Assembly: GCA_007115705.1 (NCBI GenBank)
Contig: QXEO01002093.1
Span: 744,001-808,000 of the forward strand
DNA: 64,000 bases
Source: Dactylis glomerata
Taxonomy: Eukaryota > Streptophyta > Magnoliopsida > Poales > Poaceae
Direction of reading: 5' to 3'
The notes under the pieces are model-generated. The model did no database searches, was not told where the DNA came from, and saw only the letters and a list, made by a program, of their open reading frames with translations. The translations under genes were made by a program, and so were the position numbers. Shown piece by piece: positions 11,601-21,778 of this stretch. Position 1 is the first letter of the stretch. Every line of letters begins with the position of its first letter.

Positions 11601-14600
11601 TTAAGAAGCAGGGGCAGAAGCAGAGCCGCCGGCTGGTGGAGCTGTAGCAGTGGAGATGTCGGCTTCAGGAGTGTCGGACCCAGCAGATGGTATGGAGCCA
11701 TCCCCTCCGCCCGGGCAGATCCCTATTCCGGAGCGTTTGTGCCGGCCTCTTCAGCTTCCTCTTCATCTTGGCTAGAGTCGGAGCCCTCAACGTCGGCAGA
11801 TGCCTTGGCGTCGTCCTTCTTCTCCGGCTCGCGGATGTCCCGGACAAAAGCATCGGTGTCGGCATAGTCCACATAACTGTGGACCAGTTCCCGCCGACGC
11901 CGGATATGTTCCGGATCCGTGGTCCAGATAGATCCTTCGCGCACAGTGCGCAAAGTCTCCAGATCAGCTTTTTTGTACCAAGAGAGGAAGTAGGTGAGAG
12001 CTTCATCAGCTCCCACCCGGGCGCCGAAATCCCGCCATTCCCGGAGGCGAACCTTGGCGAGCTGCAGATCATTGCCGAGGTCGACAGGATCAGTGGGCGT
12101 CCTTTGTCCCGGCCAGAGGGCAGAGAATGCCTCCTGGGCGCCAAGAAAGAGTTCTTCTGTGTAGAAGGTCATGGCGTTCTTCCAGGATTGCAGGGCCAAC
12201 AGCTGCTCCGACATGTCCCAGTTGGCCGAGTCAACCGGAACACCCCGGTTCTCTCGATCCAACTGCAGAGCCCTCTCAACGTCTTCGACGGAAGCGGGAA
12301 ATATGTCTGAGAAAGATAGATAATGTTAGCAAGAGGGGTATATGTCGGCATAGAGGGTATGCCGGAAAGGATCATGATATGCTGGGCAGAATAAGGAAAA
12401 TAGATTTGAAGCTTACTGGTGAGGTCAGCATTGAGCTGTGCAACTGTAACTTCCCATTTCGTTGCCTGCTCCTTCAAGCTAGACAGTTTGGCATGGGCGT
12501 TGGAGGCATCAGTCTCGGAGGTGACAAGCAGCTCCTGGGCTTTCTTGAGTTGACCCTCCCTCTGCTCCTTCTCCTCCAGAAGCTCGGTGATCCGGCCCTT
12601 CAACTGCTCTATCTCGACCTTGTGAGCGGCATCCCGGTCGTCCAGTTGCTTGGCCACATCTACTGAGGACGTACACTCCTAGTGGCGTGCCTCCAGTGCA
12701 GCTTTATCATCTGAAAAGATTTGAAGTCAAAATAATGTGAAGATAGAAAACAGTGACAAGAGATAAAGGATTTGAAGTATAAAGTGTCTATTCGGGTGAC
12801 AGCAGGATCCGGCATACCTGTCAGCTCCTTCACCCTCTTGACAAGCTCGGTGACTTGGGCTTCGGCACCAGCTGCGATATGACAGTAAAAGGTTATGTGT
12901 CGGCATATTAAGGTGTGCCGGCAAAAGGTGTATGAAGAAAAAAGAAGGCAAGGCATCTGGCATATATGTCGGATGAGTTTACCTTTCTGGCGCAGTTCCA
13001 GCAAGAGCTTGCTATGTGCGTCCGATAACTTCCGGTGCTCGCACACCAAGTCGTGGAACATGTCGGCGCGCGTGTTGTTCATGCGCTGCAAAAGTGTTAT
13101 GATTTGAAAGGTTATGAGAAAAGTCTAGCATACCGGTACAATTGAAGATTATATAAAGTACTCATGCTGTTGAAGACCCGGCACAGGTGCTGCGCACCTA
13201 TCCCGGCCCTCGGTGACTAGGATTTGAAGCTCGAGACAAGCTTATATATCGGTCAAGAGGATTTGAAAAATAATTAAGATGTGAAATAGTTAGAGACCCG
13301 GCACAGGTGCTGCGCACCTATCCCGGCTCTCGGTGACTAGGATTTGAAGCTCGGATCGAGCTCACATGTCGGCAGTTAATTTGAGAACAGCTAACTAAAA
13401 GAGTATTGGAAAATCCCGAATGTCCGTATCCCGGACAGCCGACATTTTTGGGGACTGGGGATATGTATATAGGTAGAAAAGACTTACGTTGGTGGCGTCG
13501 GCCAGGCGATGAAGTCTTTGCTGAAGGCTGAGGAGTTCGCAGGCAATTGGAATGGGCTTCGCGGCCAGGATATCAGATGGATCGCCAGTAGCCGAAGCTT
13601 CGGCCAATTTCTTGCTCCTGGAGTTGGCAGTGTCCATACTGTCAGCCTCATTCCACCTGACACAGTGCTCTTTAAGAGACCCAAGGCTCTGGTCACTTTT
13701 CGTCTCCAGGGAGACGCGGCCCTCAAGTTCTGGCGTGTCAAAGAAGCTGGGCCGGTAGCCAAGCCGGGATGCTACCCTGCCAAGGTGCAGGGCCAGGGCA
13801 GAGCTGGGCCGGGATGCTGCTTTAGAAGGAGCAGCGGCGGCAGATGGTGTGCCGGACTTGGTCGGCCGGATCTTGAGAGTGCCGGACTTGACCGGGGCAG
13901 AGGTCTTGTCCGGGATGGAGGTCTTGGCCGAGGCAGCGGTCTTGGCTACTGCAGGAGTCTTCTCAGCAGAGGGAATCTTGGGCGCGGGTTGTTCCGGCGC
14001 GGCCGGTGCACCTTGGCCAGCAGAGGCAGGTTCCGGAGTAGTCCGGACTTCCGGCACTGCAGGGCCCTTTCCTTTGTTATCTATGCCGGCGCTCTTGTTG
14101 CTTGCGCCGGCATCCTCAGTTGTCCCAGCGCCGCTGGTGGGCGCGCCGGAGTCGGGGGCATCTTGTTGGGCTCCTGTGTCCATGTGGACATTAGAAGCCG
14201 AAGGTTCCTGTTGAGCCCCCGAGTCCATGTGGACGTCGGGGGCAGAGAAATCTTGTTCCGGCGGAGGATCGTCCTTCGCCGGGGAGGTGGTCTTGTCAGG
14301 CGCAAGCGAAGATGCCGGCACCGGTGAAGTAGTATGGCTTGCTGAAGGTATGTCGGGGGTGGCAGTGGCCGCCGGCTTCTCAATGTTGGGGCTGGCACTT
14401 GAGCTGGAAACATGTTCCGGCGCAAGAGGAGCCCTGAATGAGAGAAAAGCACCAAGTTAGTAATCAAAGAAGAAAGTATGTCGGAAACAATGTGAAGAAA
14501 AGAAACTTACCCCGAGGCAACAGGCCTCTGTTTCTTCGGAATGGGCACGCCAACTTTCTGCCTCTTCTGTTGCTGAGGTGTGTCGGGCTGGGGCTTCACG

Positions 14601-16093
14601 CCTCGCTTCCGGCCTGTACGTCCACCGGTGGAAGGAGGTCCCTGGTTCAGAGGGGCGGCGTCGACAACCATGTCATCCGGGATAGCTGAGGACGGCATTG
14701 GAAAGGCGTAAGCAACAGGTGTTTCTGGAAAAGCATAAGCAAGAGGTGTCGGGCAGATAAACAGCTGGCAGTCTTCATCGGGGTCATCGTCACTCCCGTC
14801 TTGAGTGAAATGCCGGGATGAAGAGGCCTTACCCACGGCAGAGGCAGCACGGGTGTTCCAGGGCAGCTTGTCCCAATGATCCGGATCTTCAACATCCACA
14901 GCAGTGCGGTCTGCCGCGATCTAGATCCGGGAGTTCTTCATACTCTGGAAGCTGAACTTCTGCATAATGCAAAGTAAATGGGTCAGAAGCAAGAAATATG
15001 CCGGTGCAAGAAGTATGTCGGATCAAGCATTATTAGTATGTCAGCAAATAACAATATCTCGGGCCATGCATAATAAGTGTCTATATGCCGGACAAAGAGA
15101 GTATGTATCGGCCGAAGTATTTACCGTTGGGGCGGGCCGATCCCGGCTGTATGGTTCTAGCCCCCAGGCAAAGGTGGCCTAAGAGGACTTGCAGACGTCC
15201 TTGATCCGCCGCAGAATGTCGGCCGGAGTCAGCTCATGTGTAGAATGCCGGGTAGGGTCCATGGGCCCGCTCATCTGACAGATTTTATGTGACCGGCGCT
15301 GGAGAGGAGAGACGCGCCGGCTGATAAAGCATGCCACTAAATCTTGAGGGGTAAGGCCGGCATCCCGGAGCTCGCCCTTAACCCGGTGGAGAGCATTCAC
15401 CGGCATCACGGAGTTCTTAGGGTTGTAGGTCCAGTTCTTCATTGCCAAGGGTGGCTCGTCCACAAATGGCGGCAGGTTGAGCAGATCCACATCGGTGATG
15501 TTCTTGACGTAGAAGAAGCTCTTCTGCCACTTCTTGCAAGATTCAAGCAGCTCCACCTTGGGGAAGTCCGAGCCCTTCCGGGACATGATGGTGGCCGCGC
15601 CACAAAGGGTCATGGGGCGGTCCTTCTTCTCCTGGGCCGTCTCCGGCGGGTCATCCTTGCTCCGGGGCGGCTCTTGGATGACTTGCTTCCGTAGTTGGAA
15701 GTACTTCGCCCAGGCTTGGGAGAAGGGCTCTATGCCGGCGAAGCCTTCGCAGAATGCGGCGAAGGCAGAGAGGATCATCACCGCGTTCGCCAGGATATGG
15801 TGAGGCTACAGGTCGTAGGTGTCGAGGAAGTCCCGAAAGAAGTCCGACGCCGGCAGACCGAAACCCCGCTCGAAGTGGGCAATGACGACAACTCGTTCGC
15901 CGGGTTCAGGTGCCGGCGCAGTCTCTCCCGCCGGTAGCCGGCATGCAACGCCCTCCGGCACTCTCCTGGTGGATGTGACCCAGGATATGTCGGCCAGAGT
16001 GACCTCCGACCCCTCCCAGCCGGAGCGTCCTTGAATCCGGGCCGAGTTATCTTCCTCTGAGGCCGAGGTACCCGTCATGCTTGAGGAGGCCAT
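11601..16093 (-). pseudogene. Element B antisense multi-exon gene (putative gypsy-type transposon domain protein)
   Basis: Seven exons can be read with GT..AG introns: 16093-15125, 14959-14512 or 14511, 14433-13488, 13085-12983, 12871-12818, 12710-12417 and 12306 to about 11601. Exon 1 matches what I recognise as the plant 'putative gypsy type transposon' domain (Transposase_28 type), with motifs such as HFERGFGLPASDF and SPLQRRSHK. Exon 3 is Pro/Ala/Ser/Lys-rich and disordered. Exons 4-6 are Lys/Glu/Leu-rich coiled coil. Exon 7 has an LWPG..LREWRDFGARVGADEAL segment shared with A's gene. In-frame TAG stops occur at 15806, 15179, 14921 and 12679, and the last exon has an apparent frameshift near 11725. 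The function is unknown; family members are annotated only by similarity. Element C sits in its upstream region. Confidence 0.75.
13174..13353. repeat. Direct repeat pair with internal hairpin in an intron of the antisense gene
   Basis: A 60-bp unit at 13174-13233 recurs at 13294-13353, exactly 120 bp later, with about one mismatch. Each copy contains the inverted repeat AGGTGC-TGC-GCACCT (13185-13199 and 13305-13319). It lies between exons 3 and 4 of the antisense gene, so it would be spliced out. Confidence 0.85.
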
Positions 16094-16629
16094 CTTGATG
16101 GCTGGAACAAGGCGTGAGAGCCGGAGTCCCGTGATGTTAATCCTATCAGTCCAGAGAAAAAAGGGAGGTTAGTCTCTCCGGCATACTACTCTCACCAAAG
16201 TTAGCAGAAAAAGAAGATCTACCATCGCAGTTAAAGTCGGAAACAAACATGGGCAAAACTTCTAGGGAAGAACACCTGTGAAGTGCTAAGGAACATTGCT
16301 AGCAATGCTAATCGAATCTGAGGATATCAAGCAAAGGAGCTATCATAGATCCAAGCCAGTAGGGTTACCATTGCTAAGCTACGGAAAAACATGGGAAAGG
16401 AAGAACAGAGAAGGAGAAGCTCACCGGAGCTTGGCCGGCGACGGTGGAACAGCGGCGACGAACGTGCAGGAGAAGTTCCGATCTCCCAGCAATGTCGCTG
16501 AGGAAAGTGGCGGCGGCGGCGGCGTCATCGACAAAGATGTCGGGCGTCGTCGAGCGTCGGCGTCGGCGTGGAGCAAATCGACGGTGGAGCAGGTTCTCTG
16601 TCCCGTGGTCCGGCGGTGAAGCGCAGGAG
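16094..16629 (-). promoter_or_regulatory. Upstream region of B's antisense gene, left of element C
   Basis: No gene is called. It is the 5' flank of the antisense reading frame, ending at AGGAG (16625-16629), one copy of C's target duplication. A GC-rich, Ser/Ala-coding open frame here (16374-16727, minus) runs into element C and is not supported. The rest of the promoter region continues at 23322. Confidence 0.5.
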
Positions 16630-18166
16630 TGATACGTCTCAAACGTATCTATAATTTTTGATGCTCCATGCGTGTTTTTACACCATTTGCCTATTGTTTC
16701 GTTACACTTAGTGGCACTTTTATACATTTTCCGGAACTAACCTATTAACGAGTTGCCACAGTGCCAGTTCCCTGTTTTCTGCTGTTTTTGTGTTTCAGAA
16801 GTGATACACGGGAAATATTCTCGGAATTGGACGAAACAAGTTCCTGAAGCCTTATTTTACCCGGAAGCTTCCAGACATCTGAAGAGGTGTCAGAGGGGGC
16901 CACCAGGGCCCCAGACACATGCCCAGCGCGGCCAGGGGTCTGGCCGCGCGGGGCCCGCGTGTGGGCACCTGGCCCCTCCTCCGACGGTGCCCCTTCGCCT
17001 ATATAAAGCCTCGGGACGGAAAACCCTAGAGGATTCGGCAATTTTCCAGAAAGAGTTCCGCAGCTCCGCCGCCGTCGTCGACGAATTTCGGGGGACAGAA
17101 GTCTCTGTTCCGGCACCCTGCCGGGACGGGGAAGTGCCCCCGGAGCCATCTCCATCGGTCTCCATCGCCGTCTCCGCCGTCTCCATCGACTTCACTGCCA
17201 TCTCCATCAACCTTGCTGTCTCCTATGATGAGGAGGGAGTAGTTCATCCCCGGGGCTGAGGGCTCTACCGGTAGCTATGTGGTTCACCTCTCTCTCCCAT
17301 GATGTGATCTTTATGTGATCGTGAGCCTTGTATCATGTTGAACAAGTACATGTTATTATTCAGATATTTTGTGTACTCTAGCAATGTTATTAAAGTAATC
17401 TATTCCTCCTGCTATGGTGTAACGGTGACAGTGCGTGCATCATGGTGGTACTTGGTTTAGGCTATGATTGTGATCTCTTGTGGATTATGAGAATAATTAT
17501 TGCTATGATAGTTTGAGTGATCTATTCCTCCTTTCATGGTGTAATGTTGACAGTGTGTGCACCGTGTTAGTACTTGGTTTAAGTTGCAATGATTTCTATC
17601 TTGAGTTGTGATCTGATTTGGGTATCGCTATGAGTGGTGTTTGTCAAGTACTTGATGAACTTTAAGGGGTGCTTCTGTAGCCACTATGCAATGATTAGTG
17701 TTATTCAATAGGAGAGTAATTCAGAGTACCTTAGCAAAGAGAAGTTATTTGTTCAGTCATGTTACATTGTTGGGAGTGTGTCCACTAGTGAAAGTATGAT
17801 CCCTAGGCCTTATTTCCAAGCATTGCATACCGTTTACTTGCTATTTTGTTACTTGTTTGCTCACAGCGATATTTATTTCACATCACGTTTGCTACTTATA
17901 ATCCTCTATACCACTTGTATTTCACTATCTCTTCGCCGAACTAGTGCACCTATACATCTGACAAGTGTATTGGGTGTGTTGGGGACACAAGAGACTTTCT
18001 GTATCGTAATTGCAGGGTTGCTTGAGAGGGATAGCTTTGACCTCTAACCTCCCTGAGTTCGATAAACCTTGGGTGATCCACTTAAGGGAAACTTGCTGCT
18101 GTTCTACAAACCTCTGCACTTGGAGGCCCAACAAGTGTCTACAAGAATAAAAGTGCGTAGACATCA
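16630..18166 (+). repeat. Element C 5' LTR
   Basis: Pairs with 21779-23316. U3 is almost the same as D's for about the first 250 bases, then the R/U5 parts differ. It carries a perfect GC hairpin at 16926-16949 and TATATAAA at 17000-17007. Open frames on both strands at 16750-17260 repeat in the 3' copy and are not genes. Confidence 0.96.
17000..17007 (+). promoter_or_regulatory. TATA box of element C LTR
   Basis: TATATAAA about 50 bases downstream of the GC hairpin. The same order of hairpin then TATA is seen in D. Confidence 0.7.
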
Positions 18167-18176
18167 AGCTCTTTTC

Positions 18177-18194
18177 TGGCGCCGTTGCCGGGGA
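18177..18194 (+). other. Primer-binding site of element C
   Basis: TGGCGCCGTTGCCGGGGA starts 10 bases after the LTR end. This is the plant Asp-tRNA-type primer site used by Athila-lineage elements. Confidence 0.85.
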
Positions 18195-18306
18195 GGTAAG
18201 GTAAAAGGTACTCGCATCCTCCTGTGTGAGTGCTCGGAGTTATTTCCTTTAGATTCTGCAATTACATCTTTTTGTTTCTTGTTTTTATTTTCACTAGTTA
18301 GGCTTA

Positions 18307-19146
18307 ATGGAAAACAAAGAGTTCTGTAGTCTTTTTCCTGAGTTTAAATATGAAGTGTTTGAAGAGAAAATTGAAAAACCTTTGGAGCTTAATTTGCATG
18401 CTAATAGTGTTGTTAGTATGAATGTTTCGAACACTGTTTTTACTAATGCTATAGAAAAGTCTAAGCTTGGGGAAGTTGGTTTTGTTAAGCATGATATTTT
18501 TAGTTCCCCAGCTTTAGTGGAGAAAGTTTGTTTTGATAATATTTTATCTCCCATATGTGATGTTCCTTCTTATGATGATATGTTTAATGAATATGCTTTG
18601 CGAAATAGCTGTCCTTTAGCTTGTGATGATACTAAACCTCTAGTTTATGATGGCTATGATGATGAGTATAATATTTTCAGTTCACCTACTTTTGAGGAGA
18701 AAATTAGTTATGATTACAATATGCCTCCTATTTTTGATGATTATGGTGATGAGAATAATTATTCTGCTCCTACTACTATTGTCCCTGTGATGAGTATTAA
18801 TTCTTTTATACATGTGGCTCATGATAGGGATGCTTTATGCGATAGTTATATTGTTAGTTCTATTCATGATGCTACTGAAAGTTATTATGAGAGAGGGAAA
18901 CATGGTTTGATGGATCTCAACAATATTGAGTTTCACCTCTTTATGTTAAAATTCTTGAAGTTGTACTTGTTTTGCCTTCCTGTGCTTTTTGCTTTGCGCT
19001 TTTATGATTTATTTTCTTACAAGATTCCTATGCATAGGAAGTGGTTCAGATATAAATGTCTTTCACATTTGCTTTTTGATGCTCTCTATTGCTTTAAGTT
19101 CCTATATGGCGCCTTTGCCTCAAGCTCTTATATGGCGCCCACATGA
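18307..19146 (+). CDS. Unrecognised 279-residue ORF of element C
   Basis: This is the only sizeable interior frame of C. It is not gag, pol or any family I recognise. The product is acidic (Asp/Glu/Tyr-rich). Residues about 60-75 and 118-133 carry a repeated unit: (I)FSSP, then E-K, then Y/F-D, then P-I-(C/F)-D, suggesting an internal duplication. Residues about 215-240 form a strongly hydrophobic stretch (LFCLPVLFALRFYDLF) followed by basic residues, so a membrane segment is possible. It begins about 110 bases after the primer site. D has a different ORF in the same slot, sharing only a short LFPEF word near the N-terminus. An intact frame in a copy with 1% LTR divergence is weak evidence of selection. 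Confidence 0.55.
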   Translation: MENKEFCSLFPEFKYEVFEEKIEKPLELNLHANSVVSMNVSNTVFTNAIEKSKLGEVGFVKHDIFSSPALVEKVCFDNILSPICDVPSYDDMFNEYALRNSCPLACDDTKPLVYDGYDDEYNIFSSPTFEEKISYDYNMPPIFDDYGDENNYSAPTTIVPVMSINSFIHVAHDRDALCDSYIVSSIHDATESYYERGKHGLMDLNNIEFHLFMLKFLKLYLFCLPVLFALRFYDLFSYKIPMHRKWFRYKCLSHLLFDALYCFKFLYGAFASSSYMAPT

Positions 19147-21763
19147 GCATCTTTGCAAATTACTGCGCCTAGCTCAAAGGCGTTAAAGAAAAGCACTCTT
19201 GGGAGATAACCCAATGTTTTCTTTTCAGTAATTTTTCTTTTATTTGAGTCTTGGAAGTCATTACTACTGTAAAGACCGCTCCTTATCTTGTTTATTTCGT
19301 TTTTGTGCCAAGAGAAGCCTCTAATTTGAGTGAGGTAAAGATTTGGGGATGTTGCTGTCCTGAAACTGTTTTCGGTGCTGCACCGTAAAAATTCATGAAC
19401 ATTATCTGTATATCTTTTGGACCTGCGATTTCTTGTGCATATGCCCCAGGTTATATCCAAACTTTTCTTAGTTGAACACTTTTTGATTTGAGCAACAGAA
19501 AATCCCTCAAAAATTCGACCTTTGTCAGCTGTTCAGTTTTGACAGATTTCTGCCAATATTTGTGTTTGCCACTTTATCGCTTTCTTTTGAGTTCTTTTTT
19601 ATCATGGAACTCTTGTGGAAGTTGCTACAGTAGTATATACTTTATATGTGGTGGTTTTGAGTTGAAACCTGAAGCTAAAAGAGGTTGAATATATTTTATG
19701 CTTACACTAATGTTGCTAATAGAATTGTGTTTAGTTTTGTATGAAGGAAGTTTTCAAGTGTAGGGATTGGAGAATGATGAGATGAGTTGAAGAATGGACA
19801 AAAGCTCAAGCTTGGGGATGCCCATGCATCACCCCAAGAAATATCCAAGAAGTACAAGCGTCAAAGCTTGGGGATGCCCCCGAGGCACCCCTTCTTCATC
19901 GGCAAAAATCAGGTCACCTTTCAAAACACTATATTTTTATTGCTTCATGCACTATGTGTTTTTCTTGGAGCGTCAGTTGTTTTAGTTTTCTTAGTTGGTT
20001 AGGTTTGTTTGTTTGCTGCAATAAATGGTTAGATCACATCATGTTTCTTTTGGAGGAGATGAACTCGTTTTCATTTGCCAAGAACACTCAGTTTTTCACT
20101 CTTATCGTTCATCGAGTGTTCTTCTTTTTCTGCTACTGCTTTTGGTTTTCATTTTCGCCTTGATTTGCGTTCAGACCTTGTCATACCTTTTCATCAAGGT
20201 GTATTTTTGCCTCTGATCTTTACTGGTTTTCATCAAAAGAGGTGTTTATAAAAATTTCAAATGGTGTTGGAAAAGAGAAAAAGCTTTGTGCAAAATAGTG
20301 GTACAAGAAGGAGCTTGTGTAGACTGCGGCTTAGGCTTTTTCATGTCATGCTTGATGTCCTTTTGATAGTATGCTTAGTGGTTTTGCTGTAGCATGACTT
20401 GTCTCAAATAACTGAGATTGCTTAATGAGCCTTTGAAAAAATCATGCGTTGTTTTTATTGTATGGAAGCATTATTTTGGTTTTCTCCTTGATGCTTTATT
20501 TGGGTTGACTTGGCGCATGCTCACACATGTTAGACTCTTACAAAAGTCACCTTTAGCCTTCATGATCATTTAGTTTTTTGACTTTTGATGCCATCGTATG
20601 CTTCTTTTAATGTCGCTTTGTCGCTTTGCATGATTATGGCCATTATTGCTCTCTTAGTTGGTCGCTCCCAGTCTTTTGCTAGCTCTTGCCTTGTACTGAG
20701 TATGAGCTCTACTCGTGCATCCAACTCCCAAAAGCCAAGTTTGCCATTGTGTCCACTATAAATTCCTATGCATGGTATTTTTAAGCCATTCCAAAGTAAA
20801 ATTTTCGTGTGCTACCTTTCAAAAACCTTCAAAATACTTCTCGTTTTGTGACACTGTTTTTAGCTCATGGGGACGTAGTGGTCGGATTTGCTATCTTCCA
20901 TATTGCTTATTCCAAAAAGAAAAAAAAGGAAAAAAGAAAGAAAAAAGGCACTCCTCCAAAGAATGTCAATGTTGGTGGGCACCCGATGGAATCGGTTAGC
21001 CATGGTATGTGAAAGGAAAAGGTGGGGAGGAGTGCCAAGTTTTATAAAAAGAGCACAAGAGTGCCAATCTCTCTCTCAAAAACTTGCTTTATTTTTGTAT
21101 GGAAGATAGTAAGAACCCCATTGCCAGTCGTTGACAAAGACAACCACCTCTCAAAATCAAGTTTTATCTCTCTGTTTTACAAATGAAAAGCTCTAGCACA
21201 TGTTTAAATCACTGCTTCCCTCTGCGAAGGGCCTTTCTTTTACTTTTATGTTGAGTCACCACCTTCTTTCTTTATGCACCATTAAGAGAGCATAGTTGTC
21301 ACCACCTTCTTTCTTTATGCACCATTAAGAGAGCATAGTTGTCATTCTTAGTGTAATATGCATTGTCCCAAAGTTCATTGATTGATTCATATTGTTGGTT
21401 TCACTTGTTCTTAAATTATTTGTATCTAGTCGCCCTCTTAAACTTGAAGGTGTCCTATGCATTTATGTTTTGCTCTCTTTGAAGGACAAGCTGAAAACTA
21501 TTTGTATGTTTTTCCATATGATTTGAACACACGTTTGACTTTCATTGTTTCATTTTCATGATCTTTTGTTTGTGTTCAATTGCATGTTTACAACATGGTT
21601 GCTAAGTTCTTATTGTCATGATTATATCTTTCATGCCCATGTTTTAAGTTCTTATGATCCCAGCTCACAATGCTTACATATATGATCAAGATTGTGTAGG
21701 TGCATGTCACCTCAAAAATTATTCTTTTGTTATCACTTACCTACTCGAGGATGAGCAGGAGTT
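19147..21763 (+). other. Element C non-coding 3' interior
   Basis: No coding region is supported. It opens with two small hairpins (19166-19182 and 19199-19214) also present in D. It contains two extra copies of the polypurine word AAGCTTGGGGATGC at 19808-19821 and 19864-19877, an A-rich tract at 20915-20950, and a 43-bp tandem duplication at 21255-21340. The stretch 19150-20760 is nearly identical to D's 29010-30600. Small open frames here are not conserved as proteins. Confidence 0.75.
21255..21340. repeat. Perfect 43-bp tandem duplication in element C
   Basis: The unit GTCACCACCTTCTTTCTTTA.. (21255-21297) is repeated exactly at 21298-21340. D has a single copy at the equivalent place, and there element E inserted exactly at its GTCAC. 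Confidence 0.92.
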
Positions 21764-21778
21764 AAGCTTGGGGATGCT
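21764..21778 (+). other. Polypurine tract of element C
   Basis: AAGCTTGGGGATGC plus one T immediately before the 3' LTR, in the position of the plus-strand primer. Confidence 0.75.

Noticed and set aside
13509..14327. 272-codon plus-strand frame rich in Gly and Arg, and the plus-strand frame at 11687-12310
   Set aside because: They are opposite-strand shadows of exons 3 and 7 of B's antisense gene, which has splice signals and a homologue in A.
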